Source: Amoebidium appalachense (lineage: Eukaryota; Ichthyosporea). From it: a stretch of DNA of 64,000 nucleotides. The notes beneath the pieces are model-generated. The model worked only from the letters and a program-made list of their open reading frames with translations. It did not search any database and was not told where the DNA came from. The stretch lies in NCBI GenBank assembly GCA_963693365.1, contig CAVNZM010000014.1, positions 2,728,001-2,792,000 on the forward strand. The letters are read 5' to 3'. Shown piece after piece: positions 1 through 11,436 of the stretch. Numbering within the stretch: the first letter of the stretch is position 1; each line of letters starts with the position of its first letter. Position numbers and translations under genes: made by a program.

Positions 1-67
1 CGATCCCTTTGGTCGTTTATTCCGCCTCTCCGATCCACCTTTGCAACTAGTCTCATTTTCCGTTATA

Positions 68-360
68 AAAATGCACAAAAAAACCACAGTTCTTTTATAT
101 TGTTGAGGCCCGGCCGCTAACACATACCTCACTATCGTCTTTCCTTTTTTCCTTTTTCCGTTACAGCCTATTCACCTTCCTGTGCGTTCCAAACCACACC
201 ATGCCTCAATTTTTTTCCTAAGAAATGCACAAAAAACCACAGTTCTTTTAAATTGTTTAATTCGGCCGCTAACACATACCCACTCTCTTTTTTCCTTTTT
301 CTTCCTCTTACAGCCGATTCACCCACCTGTGCATTCCAAACCACACCATGTACCCAAAAA
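68..360 (+). repeat. Tandem duplication of an intron end plus exon start (2 copies)
   Basis: A segment of about 150 bp occurs twice, at about 68-212 and 222-359. It runs from 'aaatgcacaaaaaa' through a pyrimidine-rich tract and a TTACAG acceptor into the first ~30 bases of the exon encoding [12 protein letters not shown]. The second copy (acceptor at 311-313) is the one used in the gene model. The first (acceptor at 164-166) reads PIHLPVRSKPHH in the same phase but has no evident donor. Confidence 0.8.
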
Positions 361-736
361 GGCACATGCTTCAACACTTGGCAAAAAATCAACCCCCACG
401 GAAAATAGCACCGATGACTCTTCGGGTGTGCCTCAGTTGCTGCGTCCGTCGTCACCAGACTCACCCGTCTCCTTGAGTTCTCTTTCTCCAAAGATAAATC
501 GATTGTATGTGCCTTGTCCCCCCCTCCCCCCTCCCCCTCCCTCCCCCCCCCCCCCCCAACCGCCGCCTACCCCCCCCCCCCCCCCCCCAAAAAAAAAGCC
601 CCGTGTCCGTGTGCGCACGCGCGCGCGCGCGCACACGCACACACGTACATACACACACACACACACACCATACCCCACCACCACCACTACCACTTTCCAG
701 CGCCCGTGCACACGCACACACACGAATACACAGACA

Positions 737-827
<91 letters not shown>

Positions 828-1297
828 TTCCTTGCTCATCGACTGTCGACCGGTCTACTGTCGGTTTTGTACATGCGCACAGGTCTTCATCCACGTGAAG
901 CACATCACACCGATGCAAGCAAAACATGAGAAAAGCATGTTGTCTTACAACAAACCCTTGTTGTGAAACCATTTTATTATTCCTACTTGCTCACGAACAG
1001 GACCCCCCCCCCCTCCCCCTTCTCCCCTCTTCCCCCCTTCTCCCTCTCCCCCTCCGCCGCCCCCCTCCCCCCCCCCCCCCCCCCCCCTTTTCGGCCAAAA
1101 ATCAAAAAAAATAATGTAAGGAAATGAAGAAAAATGAGCTGTGTGCCCTGGTTTTATCCATGCCTGCCCGCGTTGTGATCAATGAAGATATTATATGCAG
1201 GGCGAATGGATCTACGGAGTCGATGAAAAGACAGCTAGAGGAATCTAAAGACCATCGTACTACGTCCAAAAGACTGAGGTGGCAATATCCCTCCCTC

Positions 1298-1334
<37 letters not shown>

Positions 1335-1800
1335 ATAACACACAGACACACGCACGCGCACATGTGCACCCTCATACATGCTCACTCACACACTTATATT
1401 CACCTACTCACGCTCACATACACTTCATGCACGGAGGGATGGAGAGTATGAAAAGGGGGAGGATGCAATGGGGAGGGGGGGACGGGGGGGAGGGAGGGGG
1501 GGGGGGGAGGGGGGAGGGGGGAGGGGGGGGTCTCTGAGTAATCACCTGAACGACTAAACAAAAGAACTGTCACAGAAACCCAGATATATATACAGCACAC
1601 GATTTGTATACTGCAATGGTCTACCTATCGGTGTTTGCGCACAAAAAGTGATGCGGTTTTTTTTGTCGGTAGCCCCCCCTCCCCCTCTCCCCCCCCCCCC
1701 CCCCCCCCCCCCCCCCCATTTTTTTTTTCCGGACTCCTCTCTTTCATTCCCAAAGCAAGCACGCGGCTTCACTGACTTTCTTTGCACACAGAGATAGTGT

Positions 1801-1871
<71 letters not shown>

Positions 1872-2242
1872 GGGGGGGGCATTGAAGGGGAGGGTTCGAG
1901 GGGGGGGGGGGGGGAGGGGTGTGAGTAGGTGTGTAAGAGGTGGGACTGGGGGAAGGTGGGGAGGGGACGGGGGGGAGGGGGGGAGGGGGGAAAGTGAGAT
2001 AGTATGTGAGAGGGGGTGTGTGAGACACTGAGATGGCTGAACGGAGAAAGGACGACAACCATGACACTCTATTCACCGATCTCGACGCCGTTTATTTATC
2101 TGCTTTCTTCTCCTTTCCCCCTTTTCTTCTCCTTCCCTCATCCCCTCCCTCATTTTCTTACTGTCGTCCGCTCTCTTTTTCTCCATGCCATTCACACTAG
2201 ACCCACACACATCATACGATTAGACATGCACTCTCCTTCTAT

Positions 2243-2273
<31 letters not shown>

Positions 2274-2341
2274 ACACGTACACGTACACTTACAGATACA
2301 CACGTACGCGTACACACACCCGCGCGCACACACGCGCGCGT

Positions 2342-2417
<76 letters not shown>

Positions 2418-3186
2418 CTACACGTACAAACACTACACAGGCCCTCCGACTCCAGCGGCGGCGGCAAGAAATACACCGTTTACCTTCCTCACCCCAAACA
2501 CGTCTCCCGTCTTCCGTTACCCAAAACGAACAAGAACAAACCAAATGAGAGAAGTGAGAGTGAGCACACGGGCACAAAGGATAATGATTCGTCAGATAAA
2601 TCCACAAGGAACGAAAAGTCGGCCCAAAATTTGGCTCCAAGTCAAAAGATGGCCAAAGGGGCCGAAACAAAAAAGGTGTACCAATCATTGTCTGCTTCTC
2701 CCTTTTTACTCCCCCATTCCCTTCCCTCCCCCCCCCCCCCCCCCCCCTCCCCCCCGCCCCACCTCCTTCTCCCGCTCCCTCTCTCCCTCCCTCCCACCGC
2801 TCCCCACCGCCCCGCTCTCACTAATTGTTTCCACCTATTTCATCCCCCCTCCCTCCCGCACCCCCCCCACCCCGGCCCGCCCCCTTTCCCACACCCTCCC
2901 CGGCTGTTCCACTTCCCTTGCTCCGTCTCGGGAGGCAGACAGTCGTGTCCATATTTTTACGAATCGCTGATTTGTTGTTTTTTTTTTTGCTGCACCCCAC
3001 GGCTGTGTAAGTGTTTGGTGACATGTTGGTGCTAGTGCTTGTGCCTGGTTGTGTGGGTCTGTGGGTGTGCTAGCATGAGGGTTGGGTGGGTCAGGTGGGT
3101 GGGTGAGTGTGGTGTGGGTGTGTGTTCGTGTTTGTGGATGTGTTTGTGCCGGTGTGCGTGCGTGTGTGCGTGTGTGTGTGCGTGTT

Positions 3187-3217
<31 letters not shown>

Positions 3218-3661
3218 ATGCATCAACCCCGTGCTCGGATACGGGCCAGCCGTATGCAAAACCGTGATGAAAGGTAGTGCATTATGAGTTTCCATCCAAG
3301 TAGTTTCCTTTTTATATAACGTGTTTCCGAAGTATTGCATCTTGCCTCGCACATATGAACATGCCTGTGTATTTCATTTTTTATTGCACAAACCTACAAG
3401 TACATTTCTCGTCCGTTCCTTATTGGTATCTCACATCTCACGACGGGTCTCTCTCTTCCTAATTGCCGGTTTTCTATCCCCTAGTTCCCGAGTTTCCCTA
3501 GAATCCTCATTCTCGGGTTTTTCGTGTTTTTTTTTGTTTTTTTTTCTCGCCTTGTAATTCCCGGTTTTCCCTCTTAATAATTTCGGGTTTCTCTCCTCCC
3601 GATTCGCATATTTCCTGCTTACCCCTCAACCTCATGCAGAAGACACTTATACCGTCGCCAA

Positions 3662-3698
<37 letters not shown>

Positions 3699-4604
3699 AA
3701 TCGTAATTCTCGGGTTTTCTCCTTGTAATTCCCGAAATTCTCTCTTCCTGATTTCGGGTTTCTCTCCTCCCAATTCGCATAATCCCTGCTTACCCCTCAC
3801 CCTCATGCAGAAGACACCTGTACCGACACAACCCCCCCCCCCCCCCCCCCCCCCCCCCCTGAATCCTAATTCTTGGTTTTTCTCCTTGTGATTCCCGGGT
3901 TTCACTCTTCCTATTTTCGGGGTTCTCTCCTCCCAATTCGCATAATCCCTGCTTACCCCTCACCCTCATGCAGAAGACACCCGTACCGCAGCCACAACCG
4001 CCACCTGCGCCACAGGCGGCAGCACCCAACAAAGAGAGACGAAGAAAGCGGTGCATCTGTCTCAATTGCAACAAGGGCATTCCTCGGGGTCCACGTGAGT
4101 GTTTTTCCCAAACGCATGAAATAGAATTGGGGGGATGTGCTGCTTATTAACCTTTTCGGGCCGGCACTAATTATTTTGGCCGGCAGCCGGCCAGCTCTAA
4201 ACAACTCTATTGCGGCCCAAAATCGATAGAAAATGCTCGAATAAATTGTAGTGTCGACACGAAAATGTCTTACCTACATATGTTCCTAAGTTAATTTGGG
4301 GAAAATATCATTATTTCGTATCCTTTTGTATCTGTTTCTGTGTTTCTGCAGTGACTATCTAGGGAGATTTGCCGGTGTGAACAGGTTAACGACATATAGG
4401 TGAGCTGTGTTGAGTTGTCGGCACCAAGGCCAACAGTACTTCCACCCAACAACATATACATGTAAATATAGGTGTTACACTGAAATAGAAATTTCAATCG
4501 AACGATCCTAGACTATCGATAATCACCCCTCATTCATCAGGGAGATTGGTTGTTTGTTACCGTGTGTGTTTGGGTAATTGGTTTTATAAGGAAGTTTTTT
4601 TTTT

Positions 4605-4664
<60 letters not shown>

Positions 4665-5056
4665 CGGGTACGGAAAGGGGAAACTATGACGGGCACTGTT
4701 CAATATCTGTGTTGCTCTCTCTTGCTTCTGCACGCAGTCTCTCGCTGCATGCTATCTGTGTTTGTGCGTGTTGTGTGTGTGTGTGTGTGCGTGTGTGCGT
4801 GTGCATCTGTCTGGTGTTTGTATGTGTGCGTGTGCGTGTGCGTGTGTGCGTGCGTGCGTGCGTGTATGCGCACCTGTGCCCGGCCCCGGGGGGGAGGGAG
4901 GGGGGGGGGGGGGGGGGGATGGCTAACTGTCTTTTCCCTTTACAGCCCCCCAGGCGCGTTTCCTTCCCCCTTTGGCACCAAGAGAAGTCATCACTGTGGA
5001 TGACAGTGAAGACGATGAGCCTGCACACCGTCGCCCCAAAAACGTATTTGCCCCTC

Positions 5057-5092
<36 letters not shown>

Positions 5093-5127
5093 ACCCACCA
5101 CCACCACCACCACCACCACCACCACCA

Positions 5128-5220
<93 letters not shown>

Positions 5221-5315
5221 TGGGTTTCCTATCTCGCTCATCCCTCTCTCCTGCTCCCTCATGCTGTTACATTAACTTTTGCAACACCCTCCCTCCCTCC
5301 CCCCCCTCCCCCCCT

Positions 5316-5354
<39 letters not shown>

Positions 5355-5559
5355 AAAAAAAAAAAGAAAAGAAAAAATTCTCTCTCTTTCTCTATCTCTC
5401 TCTCTCTTGCTCTGTCTGTCTGTCTGTCTGTCTCTGTCTCTGTCTCTCTCCCTCTCTCCCTCTCCGAGTCCCTCACACACTCACACACACACACACATAC
5501 ACACACACACACACAACACACACACACACACACACACACATACACATATTCTCTCTCTT

Positions 5560-5633
<74 letters not shown>

Positions 5634-6271
5634 ACCCACCCACCCCCCACCCACCCAGGCTTCTCCCGTACGACCACCATTCCCCTGGCCAAACAAGCGT
5701 CGGAGTGCTTGCCCTTTTTCTCACTTAGTCTTAAACCCGGCATTCCCCCACCACCTACCCACCGCCTTGCCCCACCCTGTGTCCCTCCCCCCCCCCTCCC
5801 CCCCCCCCCTCCCCCCCCCCCCCCCCCCCCCCCCCCCTACACACACACACACAAACCCCCTTTTCCCCCCCACTTTTGAGACACCAACTAATTTGTGCTA
5901 CTTTTCGGGATGGCCCTCATGCGGACTTTTCAAACCAATGAGTTTTTTTTCGAGATGGAACAAGGAATGTTAGTCTATACCCGACGGAGTCGAAACATCG
6001 TTTCCTCCAGCCCCCGTTCGTTCAACTGACCTCAGTATTCCTCTTTTGTGTTTTTAATCTACATTTTTTAACTCATAATTCTCTCTTCGAGCAGGGTAAT
6101 GTGCATTCACCGAGAAAAAAATCGACCCACCAACGACACAACGGGAGGGAAACCCCACAGCGGAAAGTTCTTGTGCCGATTGTTGTGTCGTCCGAAAGCG
6201 AGGGGGAGGAGGGGGTGAACTTGGCTAGCCCGTATGCTTCGAATGAGAAGGAAGTTATCGTTCTTGATTGA
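314..6271 (+). CDS. SIM-rich hypothetical protein (5' truncated), six exons
   Basis: Exons: 314-504, 1201-1278, 2441-2675, 3974-4094, 4946-5043 and 6095-6271 (TGA at 6269-6271). Every acceptor is AG and every donor is GT, and all five junctions keep phase (2,2,0,1,0), giving 299 residues in the window. The first exon begins in phase 0, so the N terminus lies upstream of the window. The protein is Ser/Lys/Pro-rich and hydrophilic, with no membrane segment. Exon 4 encodes a Pro/Gln stretch, then a basic run and a small cysteine motif ([12 protein letters not shown]). Exon 5 encodes [12 protein letters not shown]. The last exon encodes [15 protein letters not shown] and ends in EVIVLD. All three look like SUMO-interaction motifs, that is a short Val/Ile/Leu core followed by acids and serines. 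A nuclear SUMO-binding role is inferred from these motifs alone; I recognise no catalytic domain. The introns hold the poly-C, (CA)n and (GT)n tracts. Confidence 0.75.
535..825. repeat. Compound microsatellite: poly-C, GC/CA-rich, (CA)n
   Basis: Poly-C blocks at about 535-590 are followed by alternating (CG)/(CA) and then an almost pure (CA)n at about 739-825. It lies in the first intron of the SIM-rich gene. Long frames across it encode only Pro, Thr-His or Cys-Val repeats and are not coding. Confidence 0.95.
1797..1879. repeat. (GT)n directly followed by poly-G
   Basis: An uninterrupted GT array from about 1797 to 1854 runs directly into about 25 G residues. It is intronic. It is the first clear example of the (GT)n-then-(G)m order that recurs through the window. 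Confidence 0.95.
2240..2412. repeat. Degenerate (CA)n array with CG interruptions
   Basis: CA/CG/TA alternating purine-pyrimidine sequence just upstream of the exon at 2441-2675, whose acceptor (ACACAG) lies about 28 bases beyond the array. Confidence 0.9.
3586..4000 (+). repeat. Three tandem copies of a ~165-bp unit ending in a splice acceptor
   Basis: Units end at about 3660, 3840 and 4000. Each carries 'ctctcctccc', 'attcgcat', 'cctgcttacccctca' and then CTCATGCAG followed by AAGACAC..TACCG. The first two units collapse into poly-C after the exon start (3661-3697 and 3835-3859). The third continues into the functional exon 3974-4094. Shorter related pieces with 'attctcgggttttctc' lie at 3480-3600. 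Confidence 0.85.
4596..4664. repeat. Poly-T followed by a ~45-bp poly-G tract
   Basis: About 18 T residues and then a long G run within the intron between exons 4 and 5 of the SIM-rich gene. Confidence 0.95.
5059..5218. repeat. Compound array: poly-C, (CCA)n, (CA)n
   Basis: A C run of about 34, about 12 CCA units and about 44 CA units, with no intervening sequence, starting 16 bases after the donor at 5044. On the minus strand it reads (GT)n-(GGT)n-(G)n, the same polarity as at 1797-1879. Confidence 0.95.
5305..5640. repeat. Compound array: poly-C, poly-A, (CT)n, (GTCT)n, (CA)n, (CT)n, poly-C
   Basis: Six different simple repeats lie end to end in the last intron of the SIM-rich gene. Another poly-C run lies at about 5787-5837. 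Confidence 0.95.
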
Positions 6272-6336
6272 AGCCTTCTAAATCCGGTATGCTAATGTTG
6301 TGATGAAATGTATGTAAATTTCTTTTCGGTGTGTGT

Positions 6337-6562
<226 letters not shown>

Positions 6563-6564
<2 letters not shown>

Positions 6565-7686
6565 ATCATGTAACATTTGCAAGCGGCCTCCCACTTTCGT
6601 GGGGTTGTTGTTGGATTATGTTGACGTGTGATATCGTTTGGGTTTTGACTGATGCGAATTGTAAATCGGGAGGTAAATTGATGATGGTAGCAGGTGGATT
6701 GCTACTACTTGAACATGTGTTGCTTTTTGCCTCTTGGATGCTAACGTCTTGCAGTATGGCAATATTCGCCGCGAATTAGCAATATAAATAGCCTTTGAAT
6801 CAGACTAAACGCCAATATGCGGGCTACTGTAACAACACATGCACTTGAAAGCTGCATAGGTAATCACAGGGAGAAATTACGATGGTAGCTACAACATAGA
6901 AATTCGGTGCATAATGATGTGGGAGTTGATGTTCTTTTGAATAACCTCTGTAAAGACTCTAACAGGTGTTCTTGATGCATGACTGGTGATGTGAAACGAT
7001 AGCCTAATGAAGGAAGCATTGTTTTTGCGGAAGTTAGTTACTGCAGATGATAGCTCCAGCTCGCATATTCAAAATTAAGTTTGTGAGGCTTTTTAATATA
7101 ATGCACATGTACAGCAAGCTGTGTGGTTTTAAGAAAACCAATAGTTGAAATAGCAGGAGTTCTGATTATCGAAATGAAAATATGACACATGAAGGGTGTG
7201 CATGATAGGGGGGTAACAGTGCGGGTCACACATATCAAACCCCATGGCGACACATGATAATAATATTGATTGGTGATGAAACATTGAGCACAAAGCACAT
7301 ACTGTTGAAAATTGAATGGGCAGCGGCAGTGGTAACATTGAGTTTGAAGCTAGGGGGTGTTTACCTAATAAAGGAGTATGCTTCGAGCAAAATGTATGCA
7401 AGCACATGCCGCACGCGTGCACATGTGCGCAGCCACATAACTATCAAACCGAAAACTTGGGTGTCTTGTACCGCAGTTGTATATTTATCAATATGTCACA
7501 TGTTCTCCGCTCTTTATGAACATTACCCTTTCCCTCTGAGAGCCCCGTCTCCCCCCCCCCCCCCCCTCCCCCCCCCCCTCCCTCCCTCCCTCTCCCCCCT
7601 CCCTAGCTACCTATCTATAGCTAGGCCTTTGTGTTACCAACCCCATCCATTTCTCACACAAACCGGGAACAATAATTTATTATACG

Positions 7687-7718
<32 letters not shown>

Positions 7719-8328
7719 ACGCATGGACCCCCTGAATCTTCGCGAATTTTCCAATATTTGAATTAAATTTTTCGAGCCCCCTCCCCCCCCCCCCCCCCCA
7801 ACCCCCCCAACCCTCCCCTCCCCCTCCCCACCCCCCCCCCCCCACCCCCCCACCCTTCTCCTCTCTCCCCACCACCACCACCACCACCACCACCACCACC
7901 ACCACCCACCCGGTCCCCCCTTCTTCCGGATCCTCCGAATGTTCAGCCCGAATTTTAATTTTTCAAATTTTCGAGCCCCCCTCCTCCCCACCTCTTCTCA
8001 CCCCCCTCCTCCCCCCTCGGCCACACCCACACACACATGTACAAACAAACAGAGACACACACTAACCCGGTCCGGCGCAGTGCCACACATATGTACACGT
8101 CCGAAATTACCACACACACACACAATCACATACATACACATGCAAACGCACCCATGCACAGTCACGCGCACATACAATTGGCAGACAAGCACACACACGC
8201 ACGCGCGCGATCGCATAACACATACGTATTAGGGATTCTTGATTATGAAACGGGGAGGGGGGTTGTAGTAACTTGGGGGGGGGGGGGGACCCACCCCCCC
8301 CTTTGGACAGGTGGCCCTCTCCCCCCCC

Positions 8329-8365
<37 letters not shown>

Positions 8366-8857
8366 TAGAGGGGGGAGGGGGGAGGGGGGGGGGCCACCCC
8401 ATAGGCTGACATTATAATCATCGGACTATATATCAAATATTAACCTTATCACATAATAGTATTATAATCAGCAGCGATTAATATTTACATACAATGCCAA
8501 AACGTAAATATTGAGGCTAACCAATAGGATTCCATGCATATGATGACCTGCAACTCAGGCTATAATACCAGTGCCATACGGTCATACTCCCCCCATCCCC
8601 CCCGCCCCCATCTCCCCCTCCACCCCCCCCCCCCCCCCCCCCCCCCTCCCCCTCCCCCCGAGGGCACGAACGGGTGAGAAGGTGTGTGTGTGTGTGTGTG
8701 TGTGTGTGCCACAGTGTGTGTGCGCATGTGCGTGTGTTCATGTGTGTGTACGGGCACGCGCGCACGCGTGTGTGCGTGTATGCTCGCGCGCACGCGCACG
8801 CGTGTGTGTCTGTGTCTGTGCGTGTGTGTGTGTGCGTGTGTGTGTGTGTTTGTGACA

Positions 8858-8888
<31 letters not shown>

Positions 8889-9947
8889 CGTGTGCGTGTG
8901 CGTGTATGTGTACGGCCGCGCGTGCGCGTGCGTGTGTGTGCATGTATGGTTGTGCGCGCGCATGTGTGGTGCGTGTGTGTGTGTGCACGTGAGTGTGTGT
9001 GTGTATGGGGGGAGGGAGGGAGGGGGGGGGAAGGAGGGGGATATGCATGAGTGGCCATAAAGAATACCGTCTTTGGTGGATAAAAACTTCGGGGACTCTT
9101 TACTACCATGATCACGTGCATGCATGCGCAGGGGGGGAAGGGGAGGGGGAGGGGGGGGGACCCACCACCCCACTCGGCCAGGTGGGTCCCTCCCCCCCGG
9201 AGGAGGGGGGGGACCCACACACCCCTGCGGCTACCTTGGGGAGGGGGAGGGGGGCTTCACCCACCCCTGGGATCCGGGAGGGGGTGGGGGGGGGGGGGGG
9301 GGGGGGGGGGGGGGAGGGGGGGGTACGTACCACCAGGGGGGACGTCGATATTTACTACTCCCCCCCCCCCCCCCCCCCCATTTCAAATTCAAAAATCCGT
9401 TACTAACACCCATGCCCACGTGTACAAACACACACACACACACACACACACACCGTGACGCACACGGACGCGCGCACACACACACGTGTACATACGTACA
9501 CACACCCAACGCACGCACGCACGCATCCCAGTAGGCTCGAGCTATGGTACGCACATGTACATAATATATGTGCACACAAACACACACACAGTGTCACGCA
9601 TGATCCAGTTCGATCGGATTGCCCATATAAGGAAACTCCAAAAAACCGTTTTTACGAAAGCGAGCCCCTACGAATATGAAGTGGGGGGGGGAATGTGCTG
9701 TTTATTAACAACATGTAGGTGAGCGGTGATGAGTTGTCGGCACCAAGGTATGAAGTGTCATTCTTCCATTCAATCATACGCGTGATTCCTTCGGATCCAA
9801 GGTTGTGTCTGATAGTGCACATGTGTACGTGGCAGTGACTGTGTCCCAGGCTGTGCAGCGTCGACACGCCACACCCGTGGACATGTACTGCACACACACA
9901 GACACACACGCACACGCACAGTGTCACACACACACACGCACACACAC

Positions 9948-10038
<91 letters not shown>

Positions 10039-10186
10039 TGACACTGGGGGGAGGGGGGGGGGGGGGGGGGGCAACTCCTTGCTTTGCACAGACACAGTTT
10101 GGTATCGACTGTAACTATATTTACATGCTCACTCAGTGACTTCGAAGCACACATATGATGGTGTGTGTACATGTGTGTGCCACTGT

Positions 10187-10221
<35 letters not shown>

Positions 10222-10860
10222 CACACGTGTGCGTGCGTGTGTGTGTGAGTGTTTTTGGTGAGGGGGCACAGAAGCACATACACATTCGCCATAAGCTTAA
10301 GCATGTGTGTTGAGCGTGTCAGTGTTTCGGGTGGGGGGGGGGGGTCGGGGGGGGGGGGGGGAGGCTCCGGGCCAGGATCGAAGGCTGTTCAGACCAAACC
10401 GGCCCAAACTGCGGTTTGAGATGGTCGGAACGATCCGAACCGGACCGTGAGGGGGTATCTAATGCATTGCTTCCCGCCCCAAGCCCCCCCCGGATCCCCC
10501 CTCAAGTCACTATTAGTTAATGTCTGGCCTCATGACTTGACTTGACTTAATGGAAGTCAGGTGCTTGGTGACTTCAAGTCGCGACTTGAATTCAAGTCGC
10601 CACATCCCTGAGTGTGGGCCGGCGCTTGCCACAACTAATACTTAGAGGAGTTTCGGTGCCTGGCCTTTAAAGATGCTTTACTACACTACCAACAGAAGAG
10701 AGAAAGAAAGAAGTAGAATTTTTACAGAAATGTACAGAAATAATAACGCCTCCACCCTGTAGACATGCGTGCACACGAGTGCACAAATTTTGCCACAAAA
10801 GTGTTGGGGCTACACATGTACAGTTGGGGCAGATTTGGGGTGACGTAGGGTTACCTTTCT
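6563..10860. other. Intergenic, no gene seen; repeats and unique AT-rich sequence
   Basis: 6563-7500 is unique-looking AT-rich sequence without convincing exons. A diverged direct repeat (GAATTTT..TTTTTCGAGCCCCC) occurs at about 7729-7782 and 7916-7978. CG/CA/GT alternating tracts lie at 8040-8220, 8680-9005 and 9425-9590. A small hairpin (GGACCCACC/GGTGGGTCC) lies at about 9157-9188. A (CA)n of about 90 bp lies at 9946-10036. A ~45-bp piece around 'gagttgtcggcaccaagg' at 9690-9750 matches 4380-4432. At 10530-10605 short palindromes of ACTTGAAGTC recur. I found no supportable coding exon. Confidence 0.6.
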
Positions 10861-10896
10861 GCGTAACTGACGCAGTTGTCCTCAGCCAACCGCCCT

Positions 10897-11066
10897 ATTG
10901 GCCACTTCGAAGTCCAATCAAAAGCGGCCGCTAATATACGGCATGCATTCCTTTCAGCTCATTTCAGTGATCGCCGCGGCGACCCCGGGTTATCAGTCGA
11001 TCACGGCGCATTCTTATTGGTCCTTGCACATACGCGTCACTCGAGCGTGGCCTCACGTGGACCAAT
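10897..11066. promoter_or_regulatory. Cluster of four CCAAT boxes in alternating orientation
   Basis: ATTGG at 10897-10901, CCAAT at 10914-10918, ATTGG at 11016-11020 and CCAAT at 11062-11066, with an E-box-like CACGTGG just before the last. They form two inverted pairs about 230-400 bp upstream of the WS/DGAT TATA box. CCAAT boxes are classically NF-Y sites; a role as an upstream control region here is inference. Confidence 0.5.
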
Positions 11067-11231
11067 CAGAGAATGCTAAGCCTCCCGGTATGCCAGGCGG
11101 CGGTTGAGTAATTCGGAATTCCCTGTGTCGACGATTTAGAAAAAGCTAAATGTTGTATGTGATTGGTGTCAAGATTATGCTAATCTAATCGTGCCTCAAG
11201 TCAATTAAACCATGATTTTTAAAGGTTATTT

Positions 11232-11337
11232 ATTGGTTATTAAAATATTACTTGAATAATGTCACGTATACATTCTGCCAAGACCAGCAATCTTGCGGTT
11301 ATAAAATGAACCACCGAAAGCAATCGAATGCTCAGTC
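11232..11337 (+). promoter_or_regulatory. Core promoter of the WS/DGAT gene (CCAAT, TATA, Inr)
   Basis: ATTGG (inverted CCAAT) at 11232-11236, TATAAAA at 11300-11306 and an initiator-like TCAGTC at 11332-11337 with its A at 11334. This predicts a 5' leader of about 100 nt before the ATG at 11437. The spacing suits a TATA-dependent start. Confidence 0.7.
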
Positions 11338-11436
11338 GACAGTCGTTTGAGATCAGTCTGTCCATTTAGCTAAAAATTAGTCAAGCTTCACAACTGGTGT
11401 TTAGTTTTTTTTTCGGCCCTACAAACTCGCCTAAAA

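Noticed and set aside
5220-5973. Long proline/histidine/serine frames on both strands
   Set aside because: They read poly-C, (CA)n and (CT)n tracts; the real exons here are 4946-5043 and 6095-6271.
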